Position numbers and translations under genes: made by a program
Assembly (NCBI GenBank): GCA_049322755.1
Contig: JBMOQX010000019.1
Coordinates: forward strand, 1-9,832
Source of the DNA: DATIUV01 sp049322755
GTDB taxonomy: Bacteria; Pseudomonadota; Gammaproteobacteria; Burkholderiales; UBA6910
Direction of reading: 5' to 3'
DNA length: 9,832 nt
Part shown: one piece after another, positions 1-6,325 of the stretch
How positions within the stretch are numbered: position 1 is the stretch's first letter
Layout of the letters: each line of letters opens with the position of its first letter
Notes under the pieces: generated by a model
Seen by the model: the letters and a program-made list of their open reading frames with translations, nothing else
Database searches by the model: none
What the model was told of the DNA's origin: nothing

Positions 1-86
1 CCGAGAATCACCGGTCCCGCAACCGCGGTTCCGGCATACAAGGCGGAAGCCACCACCACCGCCGTCCAGCGTCGAATCGGTTTCAT
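1..86 (-). CDS. N-terminus of an exported protein (partial, runs off left edge)
   Basis: Only the first 28 codons are in the window. They begin at an ATG (complement of CAT at 84-86) and read MKPIRRWTAVVVASALYAGT followed by AVAGPVIL and a glycine. This is a typical Sec signal peptide: a basic n-region (K2, R5, R6), a hydrophobic core of about residues 8-20, and a likely cleavage site after AVA. The start is supported by a purine-rich Shine-Dalgarno (GGGAAGGGGG on the minus strand) about 6 nt upstream. The mature start 'GPVILGG/GDD'-like is reminiscent of some PEP-CTERM exported proteins, but only the first few mature residues are visible, so that is a guess. The gene is divergent from ubiD, and the spacer 87-428 should hold its promoter. 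The function cannot be decided from this fragment. Confidence 0.72.
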   Translation of the reverse strand, partial: MKPIRRWTAVVVASALYAGTAVAGPVIL

Positions 87-119
87 CTCGTCCCCCTTCC
101 CTAAAAAGCGGGCATTACG

Positions 120-164
120 GATGCCATGCCGCAAAAGTAAGGAGCCATGAACGATGCCATGAAC
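120..164. repeat. Three GCCATG repeats upstream of the exported-protein gene
   Basis: GATGCCATG is present at 120-128 and again at 153-161, 33 bp apart. GCCATGAAC is present at 144-152 and 156-164, 12 bp apart. The shared core GCCATG therefore occurs at 123, 144 and 156, offsets of 21 and 12 bp, roughly two and one helical turns. The cluster lies 34-78 bp upstream of the ATG of the minus-strand exported protein, where an activator or repressor could act. That role is inference only. Confidence 0.35.
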
Positions 165-396
165 CGCGATTACAACACAATTAATTGTTTTAAATAGAAA
201 AAACAATGGAAGCGATATTTTCTCACTGAACGATAGCCAGGCCAATGTAAAATTCATTGACACCTATATCGGGTCTTTTCTCGGTGGCATATCCCCTCCT
301 GCCAAGAACCGATAGCCAAACCCGAGCGGGAGCGGCAAGGTGTCGCTTCACTATGCAGCGTCATCCCGGGCCCGGGGGCGTAGGGGTTCCCTTTTA

Positions 397-402
397 TATA
401 AT
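397..402 (+). promoter_or_regulatory. Possible -10 box for ubiD
   Basis: A perfect TATAAT sits in the run TTTTATATAATTC, 26 nt before the ubiD GTG. It is conspicuous because the surrounding sequence is G+C rich. No good -35 hexamer is found 16-18 nt upstream (about 374-380 is a G/C run), so the promoter would need an activator or another sigma contact. The mRNA leader would be short, about 20 nt. Confidence 0.4.
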
Positions 403-428
403 TCAGCCGGTTTTCCCTGGACCTGACC

Positions 429-1895
429 GTGAAGTACCACGACCTGCGCGACTTTCTCCGCCTGCTCGAAGCTCGAGGCGAGCTTCGCCGCATCGCGGTG
501 GAGGTGGATCCCCGACTCGAGATGACCGAGATCTGCGATCGGGTGCTGAAGGCCGGCGGACCGGCGGTGCTGTTCGAGCAACCCAAGGGCCACGCGATGC
601 CGGTGCTGGGCAACCTGTTCGGCACGCCGAAGCGGGTGGCGATGGGCATGGGCGCCGATTCGGTGGCGGCGCTGCGCGAGATTGGCCAGCTGCTCTCCTA
701 TCTCAAGGAGCCGGAGCCGCCCAGGGGCTTCCGCGACACGCTGGAGAAACTGCCGATGCTGCGGCAGGTGCTGGCGATGGCGCCGAAGCAGGTGAGCGGC
801 GCCCCGTGCCAGCAGGTGGTGTGGGAAGGGGCGGACGTGGATCTGTCGCGGCTGCCGGTACAGACCTGCTGGCCGGGCGACGCCGGGCCGCTCATCACCT
901 GGGGCCTCACGGTGACGCGCGGGCCGCTCAAGAAGCGCCAGAACCTGGGCATTTACCGCCAGCAGGTGATCGCGCCCAACAAGGTGATCATGCGCTGGCT
1001 CGCGCACCGCGGCGGCGCGCTGGACTTCCGCGACCACTGCCGGGCGCATTCCGGCCAGCCGTTCCCGCTGGCGGTGGCGCTCGGCGCCGATCCCGCCACG
1101 ATCCTAGGCGCGGTGACACCGGTGCCGGACACGCTGTCCGAATACCAGTTCGCCGGGCTGCTGCGCGGCTCCCGCACCGAGCTGGCGAAATGCCTCGGCA
1201 GCGACTTGCAGGTGCCGGCCTCCGCCGAGATCGTGCTGGAGGGTGTGATCCATCCCGATGAGACCGCGCTGGAGGGCCCGTTCGGCGACCACACCGGCTA
1301 CTACAACGAACAGGACCGCTTCCCGGTGTTCACCATCGAGCGCATCACCATGCGCCGCGATCCGATTTACCACTCCACCTACACCGGCAAGCCGCCGGAC
1401 GAGCCGGCGATCCTGGGCGTGGCGCTGAACGAGGTGTTCGTGCCGATCCTCACGCGCCAGTTCCCCGAGATCGCCGACTTTTACCTGCCGCCGGAGGGCT
1501 GCTCCTACCGGCTCGCCGTGGTGAGCATGAAGAAGCAGTATCCCGGCCACGCCAAGCGCGTCATGTTCGGCGTCTGGTCGTTCCTGCGCCAGTTCATGTA
1601 CACCAAGTTCATCGTCGTCACCGACGACGACGTGAACATCCGCGACTGGAAGGAAGTGATCTGGGCCATGACCACGCGGGTCGACCCGGCGCGCGACACG
1701 ACGCTGGTGGAGAACACGCCCATCGACTACCTGGACTTCGCGAGCCCGGTCTCGGGTCTCGGCTCCAAGATGGGGATCGACGCCACCCACAAGTGGCCGG
1801 GGGAGACCCAGCGCGAGTGGGGCCGGCCCATCGCCATGGACGCCGAGGTGAAGGCGCGGGTCGACGCGATCTGGCAGAGCCTGGGACTGGGCTGA
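429..1895 (+). CDS. ubiD: UbiD-family decarboxylase (3-polyprenyl-4-hydroxybenzoate decarboxylase)
   Basis: This 488-residue protein has the length of typical UbiD (E. coli UbiD is about 497). The N-terminus MKYHDLRDFLRLLEARGELR is the standard UbiD opening, which is why the GTG at 429 is taken as the start although no clear Shine-Dalgarno precedes it. The prenyl-FMN and metal site region is QNLGIYRQQV (residues 171-180, with N172 and R177) followed by RWLAHRGGALD (189-199, with H193). The hallmark EGPFGDHTGYY lies at 282-292. Known role of the family: cytosolic, prenyl-FMN-dependent decarboxylation of 3-polyprenyl-4-hydroxybenzoate to 2-polyprenylphenol in ubiquinone synthesis, using cofactor made by UbiX (not in this window). 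UbiD homologues also act on other aromatic acids, but this sequence follows the ubiquinone branch closely. Its stop is 2 nt before the cytochrome gene start, so the two are probably cotranscribed. Confidence 0.95.
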   Translation: MKYHDLRDFLRLLEARGELRRIAVEVDPRLEMTEICDRVLKAGGPAVLFEQPKGHAMPVLGNLFGTPKRVAMGMGADSVAALREIGQLLSYLKEPEPPRGFRDTLEKLPMLRQVLAMAPKQVSGAPCQQVVWEGADVDLSRLPVQTCWPGDAGPLITWGLTVTRGPLKKRQNLGIYRQQVIAPNKVIMRWLAHRGGALDFRDHCRAHSGQPFPLAVALGADPATILGAVTPVPDTLSEYQFAGLLRGSRTELAKCLGSDLQVPASAEIVLEGVIHPDETALEGPFGDHTGYYNEQDRFPVFTIERITMRRDPIYHSTYTGKPPDEPAILGVALNEVFVPILTRQFPEIADFYLPPEGCSYRLAVVSMKKQYPGHAKRVMFGVWSFLRQFMYTKFIVVTDDDVNIRDWKEVIWAMTTRVDPARDTTLVENTPIDYLDFASPVSGLGSKMGIDATHKWPGETQREWGRPIAMDAEVKARVDAIWQSLGLG

Positions 1896-1897
1896 GC

Positions 1898-3169
1898 GTG
1901 CGCCGGCTACGGGCGTTGTCGGCGGCAGCCTGCGTTCTGCTGATCGGCGCAGACCCGGGCCCGCGCGCCGCCGGCGAGGCCACCGGCGCGAAGGCGGCCG
2001 CCGCCGACGCGCCGGTCGCGCAGTTCCTGGCGCGCCACTGGGCGCGGCCGCTGGCGTCCCAGGGCCTGCCGCCTCCCCAGGTGGAGGCGCACGGCATCGG
2101 TCTCGCGCCCCGCACCTGCGCCGCCTGCCACGCCCCGCAGTTCGAGGACTGGCGTGCCAGCCTGCACAGCCGCGCCATGGGGCCGGGCGTCCTGGGGCAA
2201 CTGGCCGACGTGCCCGCCGACGCGCGCGACGAACACCAGATCTGCCTGCGCTGCCACGCGCCGCTGCGGGAGCAGGCCGACAGCCTCGCCGCCGCCCTGG
2301 CCGGGCAGGCGCCCGCGGCAGCCGGCGCCGCCGCACGCGAGCCGCTGCACGAGCAAGGCCTGGTGTGCGCTGCGTGCCACGTTCGCGGCTACACGTGGTA
2401 CGGGCCGCCGCGCCGTGACGGCTCGGCGCCTGTCGGTGATCTGTCCCGGTGGCCCCATAACGCCTGGGAGGCGAGCCCTGCGTTCAGCGACTCGCGCTTC
2501 TGCGCCGCCTGCCATCAGTTCGAGTCCGACGGCTACGCGCTCAACGGCAAGCTGCTGGAAAACACCTACGAGGAGTGGCGGGCGAGCCGCCACGCGCGCG
2601 AGGGGCGGCACTGCCAGGCCTGCCACATGCCCGACCGCCGCCACCTCTGGCGCGGCATCCACGATCCGGACATGGTGCGGCAGGGCGTCACGATCCGCGC
2701 CGGCGCGCCCGTAGCGCGGGCGGGCCGGCTGGAAAGCGTGCTCACCGTGCGCAACGACGGCACCGGCCACCACTTCCCCACGTACGTCACGCCCCGGGTG
2801 GTGCTGGAGGGGTACCAGGAAGGCGCCGGCGGCAGCGTGATCCCGGGCACGCTGCGCCAGCACGTGATCGCGCGCCAGGTGCTCCCCGACCTGTCGCGGG
2901 AGATCGCCGACACGCGCATCCCGCCGGCCGGGGAGGCGCGCTTGCGCTACCGGGCGCCCCTGGCATCCGGCGCGGCGGCGCTGGTGCTGCGCGTGCGGGT
3001 GGAGCCGGACGCGTTCTACACCGCGTTCTACGAGGCGATCCTGCGCAACGGCTCGGCCGACAAGGGCGCGCCGCTGATCCGCGAAGCGCTTCGCCGCTCG
3101 CGCGAATCGGCGTTCACCCTGTTCGTCGAGCGCCGGCCGCTCCCGGCGGTGGAGCCGGTACGCCGATAA
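1898..3169 (+). CDS. Exported pentaheme c-type cytochrome
   Basis: This 423-residue protein starts at a GTG 2 nt after the ubiD stop. The frame stays open upstream inside ubiD, but only this start gives a proper signal peptide (MRRLRALSAAACVLLIGADP, basic then hydrophobic). There are five CXXCH heme-binding motifs: CAACH 74-78, CLRCH 116-120, CAACH 157-161, CAACH 202-206 and CQACH 239-243. Two W-x-x-S-x-H segments (WRASLH at 85-90 and WRASRH at 227-232) resemble those of cytochrome c554/HAO-like multiheme proteins, where such histidines serve as heme ligands. After about residue 265 comes a heme-free, beta-rich C-terminal domain with NDGTGHHFPT (286-295), a motif I associate with this group. 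The protein should be periplasmic and transfer electrons; its partner and substrate are not evident. Coupling to ubiD suggests only shared expression. Confidence 0.88.
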   Translation: MRRLRALSAAACVLLIGADPGPRAAGEATGAKAAAADAPVAQFLARHWARPLASQGLPPPQVEAHGIGLAPRTCAACHAPQFEDWRASLHSRAMGPGVLGQLADVPADARDEHQICLRCHAPLREQADSLAAALAGQAPAAAGAAAREPLHEQGLVCAACHVRGYTWYGPPRRDGSAPVGDLSRWPHNAWEASPAFSDSRFCAACHQFESDGYALNGKLLENTYEEWRASRHAREGRHCQACHMPDRRHLWRGIHDPDMVRQGVTIRAGAPVARAGRLESVLTVRNDGTGHHFPTYVTPRVVLEGYQEGAGGSVIPGTLRQHVIARQVLPDLSREIADTRIPPAGEARLRYRAPLASGAAALVLRVRVEPDAFYTAFYEAILRNGSADKGAPLIREALRRSRESAFTLFVERRPLPAVEPVRR

Positions 3170-3209
3170 GCGGCCGGGAGCGGCCGCCCTGCGGCGGGCC
3201 GGACCGCCG
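3170..3209. terminator. Two G+C hairpins between convergent genes
   Basis: A 7-bp stem GCGGCCG/CGGCCGC (3170-3176 with 3181-3187, loop GGAG) is followed 4 nt later by a 6-bp stem CGGCGG/CCGCCG (3192-3197 with 3204-3209). They lie between the stops of the cytochrome gene and the minus-strand membrane-protein gene. Neither has a T tract on either strand, so this is not a standard intrinsic terminator. It may serve as a bidirectional pause or mRNA 3' end, or be chance in G+C-rich DNA. Confidence 0.3.
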
Positions 3210-3210
3210 A

Positions 3211-3468
3211 TCACTGCTGCTCTTCATTCCCCGGCGGCGCCGCGCCGCCGCGCTGCGTCGGCAAAAGGCACCGCGCCCGCGCGCTGAACGGCGAGACGTA
3301 GCGCCACCAGGTCCACACCAGCAGCGGCAGCGCCGCCAGCGCGATCCAGTCCAGCCGCGTGAGCGGCGCGCCCTGCCACCAGCGCACCGCCGCGGCGATC
3401 GCCAGCATGAGCCCGACGACGACGGCCGCCACGAACGCCGCCATCAGCGCGGCGCGGCCGCCGGTCAT
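3211..3468 (-). CDS. Small two-helix membrane protein
   Basis: This 85-residue protein starts with MTGGRAALMAAFVAAVVVGL. Two hydrophobic segments are visible: about residues 7-27 (ALMAAFVAAVVVGLMLAIAA) and about 42-56 (WIALAALPLLVWTWW). They are joined by a short loop, RWWQGAPLTRLD. The C-terminal third is polar, with a single cysteine and a Gly/Pro/Glu-rich end. The ATG overlaps the dacB TGA in an ATGA arrangement with no separate Shine-Dalgarno, so translation is probably coupled to dacB. I do not recognise a family. Its place as last gene of an operon with a periplasmic cell-wall enzyme suggests an inner-membrane location. The two helices and the tight coupling support it being a real gene. 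Confidence 0.7.
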   Translation of the reverse strand: MTGGRAALMAAFVAAVVVGLMLAIAAAVRWWQGAPLTRLDWIALAALPLLVWTWWRYVSPFSARARCLLPTQRGGAAPPGNEEQQ

Positions 3469-4928
3469 GGCGGTTTCGCGGCGGCGCGGGTTCCGGCCGA
3501 TTCGTACACCCAGTCCACCACCGCGCCCGGCACTGCACCGGCCTGACGCGCGTTGGGGTGATTGATCACCAGCACGACGGCGACCCGCCGGCCGTTGCGG
3601 TCCAGCACGTAACCGGCGATGGCGCGCACGCCCTCCAGGTAGCCGGTCTTGAGGTGGGCCTGGCCGTTGGACGCCGCCCCCCTCATGCGCCGCTTGAGCG
3701 TGCCGTCGATGCCCGCCACCGGCAGCGACGCCATGTACTCCGGCATGGTGGGGCCGCGGTAGGCGCGCACCAGCAGCTCGCCCAGGTGGCGCGCGCTGAT
3801 GCGCTCGGCGCGCGAGAGGCCCGAGCCGTTCTCCAGCACCAGCTCGGGAAAGTCGAGGCCGTTCTGGGCGAGCCACACGCGCACCGCGCGGGCGCCCGAG
3901 TCCGCCGTTCCGGGCGGTCCGAAGCCGTAGGCGCCGAGGGTCAGCAGCAGCTGGCGCGCCATTACGTTGTTGCTGAACTTGTTGATGTCGCGGATCACGT
4001 CGGCCAGCGGCGGCGAGTCCGCCTCGGCGATGCGGCGGGCGTCCGGCGGCAGCACGCCGTCGCGCACCTGCCCCTCGATCGTGCCGCCCAGTTCGGCCCA
4101 CAGCTGGCGGAACGCGTCGGCGAAGAAGCTGGGGCTCGCCAGCACCGAGAAGTTCTCGGTCTTCTCGCCGCAGTCGGCCGGATACGCGCCGCTGAACGCG
4201 ATGCGCGCGCGCGACCAGTCGGTGTCCACCTGCGCCAGGTAGCGCGGCTCGAGGTCGCGGCACGGCCCGGCGGCGAGCGACAGCCGGTTTTCGATGAAGA
4301 TCGCCCCCGGGTGCGGCTCGGCGAAGACGCGCACCTTGCTGTGCGAAGGCTCCGGCACGAACGAGACCCGCACCGCGTTGAAATTGAGCAGCAGCGCGTC
4401 GGGCAGCGCGTTGTAGGGCCGGTAGGGCTCGCCGTCGAACGCGCCGGGGTCGGCCGGCGGCACCAAGAAATGGCTGCGGTCCAGCACCACGTCGCCGCGC
4501 ACGGTCCTGATGCCCCGGGCCTGGATGTCGCGCAGCAGCAGCCAGAAGCGCTCGATGGTGAGCTTGGGGTCGCCGTAGCCCTTGATGACCAGGTCGCCGG
4601 CGAGCACGCCGCCGCTGACCTCGCCGGTCGCGTAGACCTCGGTCTTCCAGGTGTAGGCCGGCCCTAGCGTCTCCAGCGCGGCGAGCGTGGTGACCAGCTT
4701 CATCAGCGAGGCCGGGTTCACGACGGCGTCGGCGTTGTGCGCCAGCAGCGGCGCGGGCTGGGTCACGTCACGCACGTACAGCGCCGCGCCCGCCGGCGGG
4801 ATGCCGGCGTTGCCGAGCGCGGCGGCCACCGCCGGCGGCAGCGGTTGGGCGCGCGCCGGGGCGGCGCCGGCGGCGATCCCGAGCGCCAGCAATGCCGTGA
4901 GCACGGCGTTGCGTGGGAGCCTGCTCAA
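3465..4928 (-). CDS. dacB: D-alanyl-D-alanine carboxypeptidase/endopeptidase (PBP4, peptidase S13)
   Basis: This 487-residue protein starts at a TTG. The choice of start rests on GGAGGT (complement of 4935-4940) exactly 6 nt upstream and on the signal peptide that begins there (MSRLPRNAVLTALLALGIAA, cleavage probably after ARA at residue 27). The three penicillin-binding active-site motifs are present: SLMK at 74-77 (nucleophile S74, K77), SNN at 319-321 and KTG at 427-429. The long gap between the first two fits the S13 inserted domain. Known family role: low-molecular-weight periplasmic PBP that trims terminal D-Ala and cleaves D-Ala-mDAP crosslinks in peptidoglycan. The TTG overlaps the TGA of the upstream metallo-beta-lactamase gene, and its own stop overlaps the next start, so it sits inside a translationally coupled operon. 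Confidence 0.93.
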   Translation of the reverse strand: MSRLPRNAVLTALLALGIAAGAAPARAQPLPPAVAAALGNAGIPPAGAALYVRDVTQPAPLLAHNADAVVNPASLMKLVTTLAALETLGPAYTWKTEVYATGEVSGGVLAGDLVIKGYGDPKLTIERFWLLLRDIQARGIRTVRGDVVLDRSHFLVPPADPGAFDGEPYRPYNALPDALLLNFNAVRVSFVPEPSHSKVRVFAEPHPGAIFIENRLSLAAGPCRDLEPRYLAQVDTDWSRARIAFSGAYPADCGEKTENFSVLASPSFFADAFRQLWAELGGTIEGQVRDGVLPPDARRIAEADSPPLADVIRDINKFSNNVMARQLLLTLGAYGFGPPGTADSGARAVRVWLAQNGLDFPELVLENGSGLSRAERISARHLGELLVRAYRGPTMPEYMASLPVAGIDGTLKRRMRGAASNGQAHLKTGYLEGVRAIAGYVLDRNGRRVAVVLVINHPNARQAGAVPGAVVDWVYESAGTRAAAKPP

Positions 4929-6325
4929 ATCCTCACCTCCGTGTTCCTCGCCGGGGTCTCGGCGTGCCATCCGAGCCGCTCGCGCAGCGTCGCCTGGAAC
5001 GCGGCCGCGGCGCCGGCCTCGCCGTGGACGATGTAGGTGGCGCGCGGCGGCTTGCGGAAGTGGCCGAGCCAGGCCAGCAGGTCGTCGCGGTCGGCATGCG
5101 CGGAGAGTCCGCCGATGGTGTAGATGTCCGCTTTGACCGGCACCTCCTCGCCGAAGATTCGCACCCGCTTCGTCCGGTCCACCAGCCGCCGCCCCAGGGT
5201 GCCCTCGGCCTGGAAACCGCTGATCAGGATCGTGCACTCGCGCCGCGGCAGGTTGAACTTGAGGTGGTACTTGATGCGCCCTGCCTCGCACATGCCGCTC
5301 GCCGAGATGATGATGGCGCCCTGGCGGATGTGATTCAAGGCGATCGACTCCTCCACCTCCTGGGCGAAGTGGATGCGCGGCTGCCCGCGCCTCTCCAGCA
5401 GCCAGGCGAGGGTGCGCGCCGCCTCCTCGTCGAACAGGCTGCGGTGCTTGAGCGTGACCTGGGTCGCCGCCAGGGCGAGCGGGCTGTCGACGTAGACGTC
5501 GACGTCGGGGATGCGCTCGTCGCGGTGCAGCTGCGCCAGCAGGAACAGCAGATCCTGGGTGCGCCCGACCGCGAACGCCGGCACGATCACGTTGCCCTGC
5601 TTGTGGGCGATGGTGTCGGTGACGGCGTGGGCGAGCTCGTCCAGCGTCTCCGGCATGCGCTTGTGCAGCCGGTCGCCGTAGGTGGATTCCATCACCAGGA
5701 CGTCCGCGTTCTCGACCTGCGTCGGGTCGCGCACGATCGGGTGGCCGCGCTGGCCGAGGTCGCCGCTGAACACCAGCTTGCGATGGCCGCCGTCCGCATC
5801 GACCCACACCTCGATGACGGCGGAGCCCAGGATGTGCCCGGCGTCGCGGAACACGCAGCGCACCCGCGGGTGGGGTCGGACCTCCGCGTCGTAGGCCACC
5901 GGCTTGAGCAGCCGCAGCGCGGCGTTTGCCTGGGTCACCGTGTAGAGCGGCGCGGCATCCCGGCCGCGGCCGCGGCGCCGGTGGCGCTCGGCGGTGGCGC
6001 GCTCGGCCTCCTTCTCCTGGATGAAGGCGGCGTCCGGCAGCATCACCCCCAGCAGGTCGGCGGTGGCGGCGGTGGCGTAGATCGGGCCGCGGTAGCCGAG
6101 CGCCGCCAGCCGCGGCAGCAGGCCGGAGTGGTCGATGTGCGCGTGGGTCAGCAGGACGAAGTCGATCGAACCGGGATCGAACGCCAGCGCGTCGCGGTTC
6201 TTGGCTTCGGCGTCGCGACCACCCTGAAACAGTCCGCAGTCCACCAGGAAGCGTAGCCCGCCTGCGTCCACCAGGAAGGACGACCCGGTGACTTCCCCGG
6301 CCGCGCCGAGGAACGTCAGCCGCAT
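4925..6325 (-). CDS. Metallo-beta-lactamase/beta-CASP RNA-processing family protein
   Basis: This 466-residue protein begins MRLTFLGAAGEVTGSSFLVD, the usual opening of the CPSF/YSH1-like bacterial group. The metal-binding motif THAHIDH carries H61, H63, D65 and H66. DAGHILGSA gives H164 and SGDLG gives D189. The beta-CASP part includes MESTYGDR, VPAFAVGRTQDLL and SASGMCEAGRIKYHL. The C-terminal RNA-metallo-hydrolase part has GGLSAHADRDDL (H410) and VHGE (H434). Known role of the family: zinc-dependent endo- or exoribonuclease activity in the cytoplasm. The natural RNA substrate of this subgroup is not settled, and none is suggested here. The ATG lies 10 nt inside the end of bioA with only a weak CTGGA ribosome site, so coupling is likely. 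The Arg-rich run around 114-122 is a small extra. Confidence 0.9.
   Translation of the reverse strand: MRLTFLGAAGEVTGSSFLVDAGGLRFLVDCGLFQGGRDAEAKNRDALAFDPGSIDFVLLTHAHIDHSGLLPRLAALGYRGPIYATAATADLLGVMLPDAAFIQEKEAERATAERHRRRGRGRDAAPLYTVTQANAALRLLKPVAYDAEVRPHPRVRCVFRDAGHILGSAVIEVWVDADGGHRKLVFSGDLGQRGHPIVRDPTQVENADVLVMESTYGDRLHKRMPETLDELAHAVTDTIAHKQGNVIVPAFAVGRTQDLLFLLAQLHRDERIPDVDVYVDSPLALAATQVTLKHRSLFDEEAARTLAWLLERRGQPRIHFAQEVEESIALNHIRQGAIIISASGMCEAGRIKYHLKFNLPRRECTILISGFQAEGTLGRRLVDRTKRVRIFGEEVPVKADIYTIGGLSAHADRDDLLAWLGHFRKPPRATYIVHGEAGAAAAFQATLRERLGWHAETPARNTEVRI
4935..4940 (-). promoter_or_regulatory. Shine-Dalgarno that fixes the dacB TTG start
   Basis: The minus strand reads GGAGGT, then six bases, then TTG at 4928. 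No ATG or GTG in the same frame nearby gives both a ribosome site and a complete signal peptide. The site lies inside the last codons of the upstream metallo-beta-lactamase gene, so ribosomes finishing that gene are placed on it. Confidence 0.8.

Larger units (their letters stand above)
87..428. other. AT-rich divergent intergenic region with short repeats
   Basis: No credible gene is present. The stretch separates the divergent exported-protein gene and ubiD and is clearly AT-richer than its flanks around 165-260. It holds a perfect 12-bp palindrome, ACAATTAATTGT (177-188), followed by short T and A tracts (186-205). GCCATG occurs three times (123-128, 144-149, 156-161). GATAGCCA occurs twice (232-239 and about 311-318). 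These could be regulator sites for one or both divergent genes, but no known operator was recognised. A TTGACA hexamer (257-262) has no convincing -10 box at 16-18 nt. Confidence 0.5.

Noticed and set aside
131..147. Sigma-54 promoter for the minus-strand exported gene (TGGC...TTGC)
   Set aside because: The two half sites are separated by 9 bases, not the required 7.
1907..3214. Long minus-strand open frame opposite the cytochrome gene, and similar long antisense frames opposite ubiD and the bioA operon
   Set aside because: Typical shadow frames in G+C-rich DNA, with Arg/Ala/Pro-rich translations and no motifs, while the opposite strand encodes clear family proteins.
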